Shown piece by piece: positions 54,951 to 64,000 of a stretch of 64,000 nucleotides of DNA (position 1 is the first letter of the stretch; each line of letters opens with the position of its first letter). The notes beneath the pieces were generated by a model. The model was not told the origin of the DNA and made no database searches. It was given only the letters and a program-made list of their open reading frames with translations. The stretch is from positions 1,194,001 to 1,258,000 of the forward strand of contig NZ_CP058908.1 in the NCBI RefSeq assembly GCF_021432765.1. Reading direction: 5' to 3'. The translations under genes and the position numbers were made by a program. The DNA is from Pseudomonas phenolilytica (GTDB taxonomy: Bacteria; Pseudomonadota; Gammaproteobacteria; Pseudomonadales; Pseudomonadaceae).

Positions 54951-54991
54951 TTTGAAGCCCGGCCGCAGCACCGGCTGCGATTGCCTTCCTT
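54951..54991. repeat. Attachment repeat attR, copy of selC 5' half
   Basis: Exact copy of 48287-48327. The bases after it (54992 onward) are chromosomal, with the end of selB at 55037. Before insertion selC would have started here, about 45 bp downstream of selB. It is a tRNA fragment, not a functional tRNA. Confidence 0.92.
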
Positions 54992-55036
54992 TTGAAGGGT
55001 CATGCTGACCGATAGGTCAGCAGAACGGTTGCCAGA

Positions 55037-56953
55037 CTACCCGAGCGGTGCGTCTGTCGCCAAGGCGTTGTCGTGGCGGATTTTGCGTTCGTTGCCGAAG
55101 CGGCGGGTGAAGCCGATGCGGTCGAAGTGTTCGAGCAGTTGGATGCTGCGTTTGCGACCGAGTTGGATCTGGTCGCGGAAGGCGGCGGCGCGGATCACGC
55201 CGCTTTTCGCTTCGAGCTGCAGGGCATGCCCGGCGAGCTGGCGAATGGTGGGCTCGGGGTAGAACAGGTCCTTGACCACCTGTTGCAGTAGGCCGAGGCG
55301 GGCGAGCTTGCGCAGCAGCTGGCGCGTCTGCATTTCTTCAGCGCCGAGCGCGCTGGCGAGGTCGCGGACCCAGGGCGGGTCGAACCGGCCGGCTTCCAGC
55401 AGCGGCCAGAGCCGCGCCTTCAGCGCTTCTTCCTGCGCGGTCAAGCGGACCTGATGGTCGGGGCGATGCAGCCAGGGGCCGCTGCTGGCGATCTCGCCGG
55501 CGCAGAGGGCCTGCTCGAGCAGGGCGAGGAATACCGGTCGCTCCAGCTGCGGCAGCGCGAAGCGGCGCAGGCGGTCGCGATCCGGTCCGAGTTCGTCGGG
55601 CTGCTCCTCGTGAAAGCGCTGCAGGGCGGCGAGCAGTAGCGAGCCGAGGGTTTGCCAGCGTTGTTGATCGAACAGCCGCGGGCCCTGGCGCGTGGCGATC
55701 TCCACTGCGCTGGCCGGCAGCTGCCAGCCATCACGCGGGCGGTTGAACTGGCGCTCCAGAGCCTGCGGTTCGAGGCCGTTGTGGGCTTCGGCCAACAGGC
55801 CGGGCAGGGCCTGTTCCAGCGAGGTGGCCTCGAGTGCGCGTAGTTGTGCCAGACGTGCTTCGCGCCGGCGGTTGCGTGGCGGGGCGAAGGGATCGAGCAC
55901 CCGGCCGCCGCCGAGGGTGCGCTGGGCCGACTGGTCGCGCAGCACGATGCGGTCGCCGTGTACGGCGTGGATCGGCGCGTTGAGCAGCAGTTGGGCGAAC
56001 ATCCATGCGCCGGGCGCGAGGCTTTCGCCTTCGAGCAGGGCGATGCGTGCGGTAACGTCCTGCGCGCCGAGGTGGGCGTGCACCGGGGTCCAGTGCCGGA
56101 GTTCGTGGACCTCGCCGGGCAGCAGCTGGAACTGGATATCGATGCGCTGGGTCGGCGCATGCAGCAGCGGTCGCAGCAGCCAGTCGCCGCGATGAATCTG
56201 TTCGACCGCCAGCCGCTCGCCGGCCAGGTTCAGCGCTACGCGCTGGCCGGCGTGGGCCTGCCCGGCTTCGCGGTTCTGCGCATGCAGGCCGCGCACGCGA
56301 ACGCTGCGGCCGCTCGGGCTGAGCTGCAGCTCATCGCCGACCTGCACGCGCCCGGCGAAGGCGGTGCCGGTGACCACCACGCCGGTGCCGCTGACGCTGA
56401 AGGCGCGATCGATGGCGAGACGGAAATGTCCGTCGGTGCCACGCGCTTCGGCGCGGGCGGCCTCGGCGACCAGCGCCGTGCGCAGGGCATCGATGCCGTG
56501 GCCGGTGACGCTGGACACTGGGAAGACCGGCGCGCCGGCCAGCGGCCCGCTGGCCAGCAGGTCGTCGATCTGCCGGCGCACCGTAGCGATGCGTTCGGCC
56601 TCGACACGGTCGATCTTGGTCAACGCGACCAGTGCGCGGCGAATGCCGAGTAGCTCGACGATGGCCAGGTGCTCGCGGGTCTGCGGCATCACGCCGTCAT
56701 CGGCGGCGACCACCAGCAGCAGACAATCGATACCGCTGGCGCCGGCGAGCATGTTGTGGATGAAGCGCTCGTGGCCGGGCACGTCGATGAAGCCGGTCAG
56801 CGTGCCTTCCCCCAGGTCGGCATAGGCATAGCCGAGGTCGATGGTGATGCCGCGCTCGCGTTCCTCGCGCCGTCGGTCGCCCTGCTGGCCGGTCAGTGCC
56901 TTGAGCAGCGCGGTTTTGCCATGGTCGATATGGCCGGCGGTACCGACGATCAA
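55037..56953 (-). CDS. selB: Selenocysteine-specific translation elongation factor SelB
   Basis: A 638-aa GTPase that delivers Sec-tRNA to SECIS-bound ribosomes. The G1 motif GHIDHGKT is at 7-14, G3 DVPGH at 57-61, and TKID is the G4 motif. The C-terminal region holds the winged-helix domains that bind SECIS RNA (ending [18 protein letters not shown]). It overlaps selA by 4 bp (ATGA). It is the last gene of the operon, with the ancestral selC site downstream. Confidence 0.95.
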   Translation of the reverse strand: MIVGTAGHIDHGKTALLKALTGQQGDRRREERERGITIDLGYAYADLGEGTLTGFIDVPGHERFIHNMLAGASGIDCLLLVVAADDGVMPQTREHLAIVELLGIRRALVALTKIDRVEAERIATVRRQIDDLLASGPLAGAPVFPVSSVTGHGIDALRTALVAEAARAEARGTDGHFRLAIDRAFSVSGTGVVVTGTAFAGRVQVGDELQLSPSGRSVRVRGLHAQNREAGQAHAGQRVALNLAGERLAVEQIHRGDWLLRPLLHAPTQRIDIQFQLLPGEVHELRHWTPVHAHLGAQDVTARIALLEGESLAPGAWMFAQLLLNAPIHAVHGDRIVLRDQSAQRTLGGGRVLDPFAPPRNRRREARLAQLRALEATSLEQALPGLLAEAHNGLEPQALERQFNRPRDGWQLPASAVEIATRQGPRLFDQQRWQTLGSLLLAALQRFHEEQPDELGPDRDRLRRFALPQLERPVFLALLEQALCAGEIASSGPWLHRPDHQVRLTAQEEALKARLWPLLEAGRFDPPWVRDLASALGAEEMQTRQLLRKLARLGLLQQVVKDLFYPEPTIRQLAGHALQLEAKSGVIRAAAFRDQIQLGRKRSIQLLEHFDRIGFTRRFGNERKIRHDNALATDAPLG

Positions 56954-58359
56954 ATCGCCAGCTCCTCTTGCAGTTGCACCAGTTGCTGGAGAAAGGCCGG
57001 CTCGTCGTCGAGCTGGCGCAGGTCGAGCCAGAGCGCGTCGTCGTCAATGCGCCCGAGCACCGGAATCGGCAGGCAGCGCAGCGCTTCTTCCAGCTGGCGC
57101 AGGCTGCGGCCGCGCAGGCGCTTGGGTTGCTGCGGGCGAATGCACAGCGCGGCGCTGGGCAGGCGTGCCACCGGCTGGGCGCCGCTGCCGATCATGCCGA
57201 GCGCGTCGGTTACCGCGACCTGCCAGGTTTCACCGAGCACGGTGGCCAGCGCCGGGGCGATGCGTTCGGCCTGGACACGGATCTCGGCCTGCGCGCGGCT
57301 GAGCAGGCGCAGGCTGGTGAGGCGCTCGGCCAGGCGATCGGGGTCGCGATAGAGGTTGAGCACCGCTTCCAGTGCGGCAAGGGTCAGCTTGTCGACGCGC
57401 AGGGCGCGCTTGAGCGGGTTCTTCTTGATCTTCGCGATCAGCTCGCGACTGCCGACGATAAGCCCCGCCTGGGGACCGCCGAGCAGTTTGTCGCCGCTGA
57501 AGGTGACGATGTCGGCACCGTCGCGCAGCGCTTCCTGCACGGTGGGCTCCTTCGGCAGGCCCCAGCGCGAAAGGTCGACGAGGCTGCCGCTGCCCAGGTC
57601 TTCCAGCAGCGGCAGATCGTGGGCGTGGGCGATGTCGGCCAGCGCGCGGGTGGCGACGCTGGCGGTGAAGCCCTGCACGCTGTAGTTGCTGGTGTGCACG
57701 CGCATCAGCAGGCCCGAGCGCGGGGTGATCGCCGCTTCGTAATCCTTGGCGTGGGTGCGGTTGGTGGTGCCGACTTCGACCAGCTTCACGCCGGCGCGCG
57801 CCATGATGTCGGGGATGCGGAAGGCGCCGCCGATCTCGATCAGTTCGCCGCGGGAGATGATGCCTTCCTTGCGCGCGCCAAGGCTGTTCAAGGCCAGCAG
57901 CACGGCGGCGGCGTTGTTGTTGACCACGGTGACGGCCTCGGCGCCGGTCAGCTCGCGGATCAAGCCTTCGATCAGATCGTCGCGATCGCCGCGCTTGCCA
58001 GTCGACAGGTCGAATTCCAGGTTGAGCGGATAGCGCGCGGCGAGGGTGATCGCCTCGATGGCCTCGTCCGGTAGCAGCGCGCGGCCGAGGTTGGTGTGCA
58101 GCACCGTGCCGGTGAGATTGAACACGCGGCGCACGCGGCTGCGGTGCTGGCTGGCCAGGCGTTCACCGGCACGCCCGGCGAGCACCGCCTCGGACAGCTC
58201 CAGCGCGGCGAGCTGGCCGTTGCGGGCTGGCTCGCGCAGCTCGTCGAGCAGGTCGCGCAGGGTGTTGAGCAGCGCCTGACGGCCATAGCGTTGCTGCAGC
58301 GGCTGGCAGGCCGGAGCGCGCAGCAGCCGGTCGACCGAAGGCAGATGAGCGCTGCTCAT
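56950..58359 (-). CDS. selA: L-seryl-tRNA(Sec) selenium transferase SelA
   Basis: A 469-aa PLP enzyme converting Ser-tRNA-Sec to Sec-tRNA-Sec with selenophosphate. The PLP lysine is K291 in [15 protein letters not shown]. The N-terminal region contains [20 protein letters not shown], a family signature. The start at 58359 ([10 protein letters not shown]) overlaps the fdhE stop by 4 bp. SelD is not in the window. Confidence 0.95.
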   Translation of the reverse strand: MSSAHLPSVDRLLRAPACQPLQQRYGRQALLNTLRDLLDELREPARNGQLAALELSEAVLAGRAGERLASQHRSRVRRVFNLTGTVLHTNLGRALLPDEAIEAITLAARYPLNLEFDLSTGKRGDRDDLIEGLIRELTGAEAVTVVNNNAAAVLLALNSLGARKEGIISRGELIEIGGAFRIPDIMARAGVKLVEVGTTNRTHAKDYEAAITPRSGLLMRVHTSNYSVQGFTASVATRALADIAHAHDLPLLEDLGSGSLVDLSRWGLPKEPTVQEALRDGADIVTFSGDKLLGGPQAGLIVGSRELIAKIKKNPLKRALRVDKLTLAALEAVLNLYRDPDRLAERLTSLRLLSRAQAEIRVQAERIAPALATVLGETWQVAVTDALGMIGSGAQPVARLPSAALCIRPQQPKRLRGRSLRQLEEALRCLPIPVLGRIDDDALWLDLRQLDDEPAFLQQLVQLQEELAI

Positions 58360-59273
58360 CCTTCGCCGCCCGGCGCCAGCAGCAGATTGGGCGCCATGCG
58401 CTGGAAGCCCTGCTCGGCCAGCAGCATGTCGAGGTCCAGCGTGGCGAGATCGGCTGACAGCGTTTCGCCATCCGCCGCCAGCTCCAGATAGAGTTGTTTG
58501 AGATAGCCATTGCAGGACGGACAGACTTCGGCCTTGACGCCGTGTGGCGAGCCCTCGAAATGCAGGTAGTCGAGCTTCTTGGTGCTGCGGCAGTGGCTGC
58601 ATTTCAGGCGCACATAGTGCCACTCGCTGGAGCACAGCGAGCAGACCAGGTAGCGCAGGCCGTTGAGCTGGCCACGGTGGCGGATCACGCCGGCCATCGG
58701 CAGTGCGCCACAGCAGGGGCAATGCGTCTGATCTTCGCGCTCGCGCACGGCGGTCGAATCGAGCGACAGCGCCTGATGAGTCCAGGCGACCTGCAGCGCG
58801 GCACCGAGGAACGGCACCAGTGCCGCCGGCAGGCTGTCGTACTGGCCGCTGATCAGCGCCACGGCCCAGGCCTTGCGCTGGCCGGCATCGGCATCGCGCA
58901 GCTGTTCCAGCGCGGCGGCAACGGCCGGATTGTCCGGCGTGCCGAACGCATCGAGCCAGGCGTCGAGCATCGCAAGCCAGGCATCCTCGCGGACCAGCGT
59001 GTCGGCTGCCAGCGGCGGCAGGCCGTGCGTCAGGCATTCACGGGTGCGGTGGGCGTCCAGCGCCGGCAGTGTGGGGGGGTTATCGAGCACCTGCTGCTGC
59101 GCGCGGCAGACCCCGGCCAGCAGTCGCAGGTAATCGCCCAGCGGATGGTCGAGGGCAAGTTTGTCCAGGCGCTCGGCGCGCAGGATGAACAGCTCGCGCG
59201 GCGGCAGGTTGAGGAAAGGGGGTTTGCTGGCAGCGGCTTCGATCTGCCCGGGTTCGAGAATGGTGCCTGCCAC
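58356..59273 (-). CDS. fdhE: Formate dehydrogenase accessory protein FdhE
   Basis: A 305-aa cytoplasmic rubredoxin-like protein needed for active formate dehydrogenase. The four CXXC motifs are present: [32 protein letters not shown] and CPSCNGYL. It sits between the structural fdn genes and selA, so enzyme maturation and Sec insertion are co-expressed. It overlaps selA by 4 bp. Confidence 0.93.
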   Translation of the reverse strand: MAGTILEPGQIEAAASKPPFLNLPPRELFILRAERLDKLALDHPLGDYLRLLAGVCRAQQQVLDNPPTLPALDAHRTRECLTHGLPPLAADTLVREDAWLAMLDAWLDAFGTPDNPAVAAALEQLRDADAGQRKAWAVALISGQYDSLPAALVPFLGAALQVAWTHQALSLDSTAVREREDQTHCPCCGALPMAGVIRHRGQLNGLRYLVCSLCSSEWHYVRLKCSHCRSTKKLDYLHFEGSPHGVKAEVCPSCNGYLKQLYLELAADGETLSADLATLDLDMLLAEQGFQRMAPNLLLAPGGEG

Positions 59274-59394
59274 GCAGGACTCCTTTTCTTATGGCGTTGC
59301 GGGACAGCATAGCCCGTGGGGGTTGCTGCATGCGTAAAGCGCACGGCGGCCGCCAACGGTATTCGCCGGCGGCCGCAGCGATGCGGCGCGGGGC

Positions 59395-60015
59395 TTACTT
59401 GCGCTCGTTGATCTCGCGGTACCAGGCCCGATGGTGCTTGCGCGCCCAGGCACGGCTGACCGTGCCGTAGAGCATGGCGCCCATCGAACCCTTCAGCCAG
59501 ATCGCGGCGTAGATGTGCACGATGATGCTGACGATCAGCACGAACGCGGCCGCGGCGTGCAGCAGGCTCGCCCAGCGCAGCGTGACGATGCCGAACGCGC
59601 CAGCGAAGTACTCCCGCCAGATGACGATGCCGCTGAGCAGCAGCACCAGCATGCAGACGATCAGCGTCCAGAACAGCAGCTTCTGCCCGGCGTTGTAGCG
59701 CCCCACTTCCGGCAACCGGTCTTCGCGGTTGTTCACCACGTCGCCGATCTGCCGCAGCCACTGGCGATCGCGCGGCTCGATGCGGTTATGCCCGGCAAAG
59801 CGCAGCGCCAGCACCAGGAACAGCACGAACATCGCCACGCCGATGAACGGATGCAGGATGCGCGTCCAGGTGCCGCCGCCGAACAGCCCGGAAAGGCCGA
59901 ACAGCGCCGGATGGAACAGCGCCAGCCCCGACAGTGCGGCGAGCACGAAGAGGATGGCGACGGCCCAGTGATTGGATCGCTGGGACGGTGTGTAGCGTTC
60001 GATTTGGTTATTCAT
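59395..60015 (-). CDS. fdnI: Formate dehydrogenase cytochrome b556 subunit FdnI/FdoI
   Basis: A 206-aa gamma subunit that anchors the complex and carries haem b. It has four membrane segments (AVAILFVLAALSGLALFHPA; ILHPFIGVAMFVLFLVLALR; LLFWTLIVCMLVLLLSGIVI; LLHAAAAFVLIVSIIVHIYA) with haem-ligand His residues. It starts at 60015 (MNNQIERYTPSQRSNHWAV). It passes electrons to quinone on the inner membrane. Confidence 0.93.
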   Translation of the reverse strand: MNNQIERYTPSQRSNHWAVAILFVLAALSGLALFHPALFGLSGLFGGGTWTRILHPFIGVAMFVLFLVLALRFAGHNRIEPRDRQWLRQIGDVVNNREDRLPEVGRYNAGQKLLFWTLIVCMLVLLLSGIVIWREYFAGAFGIVTLRWASLLHAAAAFVLIVSIIVHIYAAIWLKGSMGAMLYGTVSRAWARKHHRAWYREINERK

Positions 60016-60078
60016 AGCTGGCTCCTTGAGCATTCGGCAGCCCCGGGAAAGACGGCCCTGCGTACAGGGCCGCATTCG

Positions 60079-61017
60079 TCAGGGACGAGGCTCCTTCGGA
60101 TCGACCACATGCACCGTCGGATCGACCTTGTGCACGACCGGTTCGCTGAGTTCGCCCTCGGACTCCTCCTCGACGCGCACCGGACCGACACGCGTGTAAT
60201 GGAAGAACCCGGCCAGCACCGCCGCGCCCATGCCGAGCAGGGCCAGCGGCTTGGTGATGCCTTTCCACAGGCTGACCAGCGGACTGATGGTCGGCTCGTT
60301 GGGCAGGGCGCTGTACAGGGACGGCTGGTCGGCGTGGTGCAGGACGTACATCACGTGCGTACCGCCCACGCCGTCCGGGTCGTACAGGCCGGCCTTGTCG
60401 AAGCCACGCTCCTTCAGGTCGGCGATTCGTCCGGCGGCATGTTCCTTCATATCCTCCTTGCTGCCGAAGACGATGGCGCCGGTTGGACAGGTCTTCACGC
60501 AGGCCGGCTCCAGGCCGACCGAAACGCGGTCGGAGCACAGCGTGCACTTGTAGGCCTTCTTGTCCTTCTCGGAGATGCGCGGAATGTTGAACGGACAGCC
60601 GGTGATGCAGTAGCCGCAGCCGATGCACTTGTCCTGGTTGAAGTCGACGATGCCGTTGGCGTACTGCACGATCGCGCCGGGACTCGGGCATGCCTTGAGG
60701 CAGCCCGGCTCGGCACAATGCATGCAGCCGTCCTTGCGGATCAGCCATTCGAGGTTGCCGCTGTCCGGGTTCTCGTACTCGGCGAACTTCATCACCGTCC
60801 ACGACTCGGCGGTGAGGTCGATCGGGTTATCGTAGGTTCCCGGGCTGGTGCCAACCTCGTCACGCAGGTCGTTCCATTCCGAACAGGCGACCTGGCAGGC
60901 CTTGCAGCCGATGCACTTGGAGGTGTCGATCAGCTTCGCCACTTCGCCGATCTCGCGGATCGACGGCCGCTCGGTGGTCGTGGCGGAGCGGGCAATCACG
61001 TCTTGAGTAGCCATCAT
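60079..61017 (-). CDS. fdnH: Formate dehydrogenase iron-sulfur subunit FdnH/FdoH
   Basis: A 312-aa beta subunit with four [4Fe-4S] ferredoxin motifs: [42 protein letters not shown] and CTLCSDRV...[13 protein letters not shown]-terminal membrane helix ([20 protein letters not shown]) anchors it. It passes electrons from the catalytic subunit to cytochrome b. Two ATGs (61017 and 61014) overlap the fdnG stop. Confidence 0.95.
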   Translation of the reverse strand: MMATQDVIARSATTTERPSIREIGEVAKLIDTSKCIGCKACQVACSEWNDLRDEVGTSPGTYDNPIDLTAESWTVMKFAEYENPDSGNLEWLIRKDGCMHCAEPGCLKACPSPGAIVQYANGIVDFNQDKCIGCGYCITGCPFNIPRISEKDKKAYKCTLCSDRVSVGLEPACVKTCPTGAIVFGSKEDMKEHAAGRIADLKERGFDKAGLYDPDGVGGTHVMYVLHHADQPSLYSALPNEPTISPLVSLWKGITKPLALLGMGAAVLAGFFHYTRVGPVRVEEESEGELSEPVVHKVDPTVHVVDPKEPRP

Positions 61018-64000
61018 GCCTTCTCCACGTTGACCAGGAACGACTTGAACTCCGGCGTTTGGGTGTTCGCGTCACCGACGAACGGCGTGAGCGTATTGGT
61101 CAGGTAGCCGTTGCGCGCCAGCCCGGCGAAGCCCCAGTGCAGCGGGATGCCGATCTGGTGCACGGTCTTGCCGTCCACCGTCAATGGCTTGATGCGCTTG
61201 GTCACCACCGCAACCGCCTTGATGTAGCCGCGGTTGGACGACACCTTGACCCGTTCGCCCGCGGCGATGCCCAGTTCCTTGGCCAGCACTTCGCCGATTT
61301 CGACGAACTGCTCGGGCTGGGTGATCGCATTGAGTCGGCAATGCTTGGTCCAGAAGTGGAAGTGCTCGGTCAGACGATAGGTGGTCGCCGCGTAGGGGAA
61401 TTCCTCCGCGGTGCCGAACAGCTCCATGTCGTTCTTGAAAACCCGCGCGGCCGGGTTGCTGATGGCCTGCGGATTGTCCGGGTGCATGGGGTTGCGCCCG
61501 ATCGGCGTTTCGAACGGCTCGTAGTGCTCGGGGAAGGGCCCCTCGTTCATCTTGTCCACGGCGAACAGTCGTGCCACGCCTTCCGGGTTCATGATGAACG
61601 GGTTCATGCCGGCTTCCGGTGGCGAGTCGACCTTGAAGTCCGGCACGTCGGTGCCGCCCCAGCTCTTGCCGTTCCACCACACCAGGCGCTTCTTCTCCGG
61701 ATCCCACGGCTTGCCGGAGACGTCGGCCGAGGCGCGGTTGTAGAGGATGCGCCGGTTGGCCGGCCACGCCCAGGCCCAGCCGAGAGTCTGGCCCATGCCA
61801 TACGGGTCGGCGTTATCGCGTCGGGCCATCTGGTTACCAGCCTGGGTCCAGGCACCGCACCAGATCCAGCAGCCGCTGGCGGTCGTGCCGTCGGCACGCA
61901 GCTGACCGAAGCCGGCCAGTTGTTCGCCGGCCTTGGCCAGCACCGCGCCCGTGGCCGGATCGGTCACGTCGGCCAGCGCCTTGCCGCTGAACTCGCGGGC
62001 GATTTCCTCGCTGCTCGGCTCGTCGGGGCGCAGATAGGGCCAGTCGATGTTGAGCAGCGGTTCAGCGTAGGCGCCGCCTTCCTTGCGATACATCTCGCGC
62101 AGGCGATGGAACAGGCCGCCCATGATCATCACGTCGGTTCTGGCCTGTGCCGGCGGCTCGGCCGCTTTCCAGTGCCATTGCAGCCAGCGCCCGCTGTTGA
62201 CCAGCGAACCGTCTTCCTCGGCGAAGCAGCTGGTTGGCAGACGGAACACCGTGGTCTGGATGCTGGCGGTGTCGACGTCGTTGAACTCGCCGGCGTTGCG
62301 CCAGAATTCGCTGGTCTCGGTGACCAGCGGATCCATGATCACGAGGAACTTCAGCTTGGCCAGCGCCGCGCTGACCTTCGCCTTGTTGGGGAACGAGGCG
62401 ATCGGGTTGAAGCCCTGACAGAAGTAACCGTTGACCTGACCCTGGTACATCATGTCGAAGTACTTGAGGACGTCGTAGCCGGGAATATCCAGCTTCGGCA
62501 GCCAGTCGTAGCCCCAGTTGTTCTCGGCCGTGGCGTTGTCGCCATACCAGGACTTCATCAGGCTGACGTGGAACTTCTCGTAGTTCTGCCAGTACGACAG
62601 TTGCCCGGGACGGATCGGCTTGGCGGTGCGCTTGGTGATGTACGCCGCGTAGTCCTGTTCCGCGTCCTGGGGCAGGGTGAGGTAGCCCGGCAGCAGGTTG
62701 GACAGCAGGCCGAGGTCGGTCAGGCCCTGGATATTGGAGTGACCGCGCAGAGCGTTCATGCCGCCACCGGGCATACCGATGTTGCCCAGCAGCAACTGCA
62801 CCATCGCACCGGTACGGATCATCTGCGAGCCGACCGAGTGCTGGGTCCAGCCCAGGGCGTACATGATGGTCATCGCCTTGCCGGGTGCGGACGTCTCGGC
62901 AATGGTTTCCCAGACCTTCAGCATCTTGTCCTGCGGTGTGCCGCAGATGTTGCTGACCACGTCCGGTGTATAGCGGCTGTAGTGCTGCTTGAGCAGCTGG
63001 AAGACGCAACGCGGATGCTGCAGCGTCGGATCGACCTTGGCGAATCCCTGCTCGTCCAGCTCGTAGCCCCAGGAGGATTTGTCCGGGTAGCTGCGCTTGT
63101 CGGCGTCATAGCCGTTGAACAGGCCGTTCTCGAAGCCGAAGCCTTCCTTCACGATGAACGAGACGTCCGTGTAGTTGCGCACGTACTCGTGCTGGATCTT
63201 GTCGTTCTCCAGCAGGTAGTTGATCAGGCCGCCGAGGAAGGCGATGTCGGTCCCGGTACGGATCGGCGCATAGAAGTCGGCCACCGAGGCCGAACGGGTG
63301 AAGCGCGGATCGACCACGACCAGCCGTGCCTTGTTGTGGGCCTTGGCTTCGGTCACCCATTTGAACCCGCACGGATGCGCTTCGGCGGCATTGCCGCCCA
63401 TGATCAACACCAGGTCCGCATTCTTGATATCGGACCAGTGGTTGGTCATGGCGCCACGGCCAAACGTCGGGGCAAGACTTGCCACCGTCGGGCCGTGTCA
63501 GACACGTGCTTGGTTGTCGAATGCCAGAATGCCGAGTGAGCGAACCACCTTGTGGGTGATGTAGCCGGCCTCGTTGGACGATGCCGAGGCGGCGAGAAAT
63601 CCTGTGGTCAGCCAGCGATTGACGGTCTGGCCTTTGTCGTTGCGTTCGACGAAGTTGGCGTCGCGATCTTCTTTGACCAGCTTGGCGATGCGGTCGAGGG
63701 CTTCGTCCCACTCGATGCGCTTCCACTCGTTGCTGCCGGCCTCGCGTACTTCCGGGTACTGCAGGCGGTTCGGGCTGTGGACAAAGTCCAGCAGGCCGGC
63801 GCCTTTCGGGCAGAGCGTGCCGCGGTTGACCGGATGGTCGGCGTCGCCTTCGATGTGGATGATGTTCTGGGAGACGTTCTTGCCGCCACTGCCCTGGCTG
63901 TACATGATCAGGCCGCAGCCGACCGAGCAGTAAGGACAGGTGTTACGGGTTTCCCGCGTGTTGGTCAGCTTGAAATGCCGAATCGACTCGGCGTAAGCCG
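61014..64000 (-). CDS. fdnG: Selenocysteine formate dehydrogenase catalytic subunit FdnG, 5' end missing
   Basis: The catalytic Mo/W-bis-MGD subunit, running past the window end, so its N-terminus and Tat signal are not visible. The first visible part holds the [4Fe-4S] motif [14 protein letters not shown]. The frame appears to stop at 63498-63500, but that TGA is read as selenocysteine: [16 protein letters not shown] matches the family site (V-U-H-G-P). Downstream homology continues through molybdopterin motifs such as [20 protein letters not shown] and [20 protein letters not shown], and ends with the dinucleotide-binding C-terminal domain. It oxidises formate in the periplasm and starts the fdnGHI operon. 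Confidence 0.95.
63455..63500 (-). promoter_or_regulatory. Sec codon and SECIS-like hairpin of fdnG
   Basis: On the minus strand TGA (63500-63498) is followed at once by CACGGCC (63497-63491), which pairs with GGCCGTG (63461-63455). An inner stem GGCAA-GTC-TTGCC lies between them. E. coli fdhF also begins TGACACGGCCC. A SelB-binding stem-loop just after the UGA is what bacterial Sec decoding requires. Confidence 0.85.

Larger units (their letters stand above)
48287..54991. mobile_element. 6.7-kb Pf-like integrative element in selC, no coat genes seen
   Basis: The segment is bounded by 41-bp direct repeats of the selC 5' half. It carries a tyrosine integrase and a Pf-type replication initiator back to back, three small minus-strand genes, a divergent Arc-like repressor with an operator array, and three cargo genes. 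No gene for a coat protein, adsorption protein or Zot-like assembly ATPase is recognisable. It is best read as an inovirus satellite or degenerate Pf-like prophage with toxin-antitoxin cargo. The right arm is AT-richer than the left. Whether it still excises or replicates is unknown. Confidence 0.85.

Noticed and set aside
54951..54991. Second tRNA-Sec gene
   Set aside because: Only the 5' half is present; it lacks the variable arm, T arm and 3' acceptor strand, so it is an attachment repeat.
61059..63539. 826-codon plus-strand frame opposite fdnG
   Set aside because: Long only because codon bias suppresses stops; the minus-strand gene is a clear formate dehydrogenase.

Overview
The window is high-GC gamma-proteobacterial DNA, most likely a Pseudomonas of the stutzeri/mendocina type (Stutzerimonas is plausible). 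This rests on the H2-type T6SS gene order, the DctB/DctD pair, the Pf-phage-like integrase and replication gene, and the fdn-sel operon. Species cannot be fixed from the sequence alone. Region 1 (1-13.2 kb) is a flagellar hook/basal-body cluster of the lateral (Flag-2/Laf) kind: a ToxR-like winged-helix regulator (partial), a LafA-type flagellin and flgA on the minus strand, diverging from flgBCDEFGHIJKL plus a LafW-like hook-associated gene on the plus strand behind a sigma-54-type promoter. Motor, export, FlgM/FlgN and cap genes are not here. Region 2 (13.4-41.1 kb) is a single co-oriented minus-strand T6SS run in the order tssA-B-C-E, [PAAR-effector-membrane protein-83 aa protein], tssF-G-H, sfa, a small lipoprotein, fha, tssJ-K-L-M, stp, stk, vgrG, a two-domain peptidoglycan-hydrolase effector and its putative periplasmic immunity protein. 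This matches the HSI-II (H2-T6SS) gene order with an extra PAAR/effector cassette between tssE and tssF. No hcp is present. Two tandem palindromes lie upstream of tssA. Region 3 (41.4-48.1 kb) holds core genes: a D-hexose-6-phosphate mutarotase-like enzyme, the C4-dicarboxylate two-component system dctB-dctD, a cyclopropane-fatty-acid-synthase-family methyltransferase, a DsrE/GcvH-like lipoyl carrier pair and a small hypothetical gene. Region 4 (48.29-54.99 kb) is a 6.7-kb element integrated in the selenocysteine tRNA gene selC and bounded by 41-bp perfect direct repeats. It has a Pf-like integrase and replication initiator, small phage regulatory genes, an Arc-like repressor with an operator array, and cargo: an XRE-ImmA/IrrE antitoxin with a DUF4411 PIN-domain toxin, and an unknown 149-aa protein. 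It has no recognisable coat, adsorption or Zot-like assembly gene, so it looks like a satellite or degenerate inovirus. Region 5 (55.0-64.0 kb) is the selenoprotein formate dehydrogenase operon fdnG(Sec)-fdnH-fdnI-fdhE-selA-selB, with fdnG running off the end. Its in-frame UGA is followed by a SECIS-like hairpin. The selC gene lay just 3' of selB before insertion, so the element has cut the Sec tRNA away from an operon that held the enzyme, its maturation factor and its whole Sec-insertion machinery.
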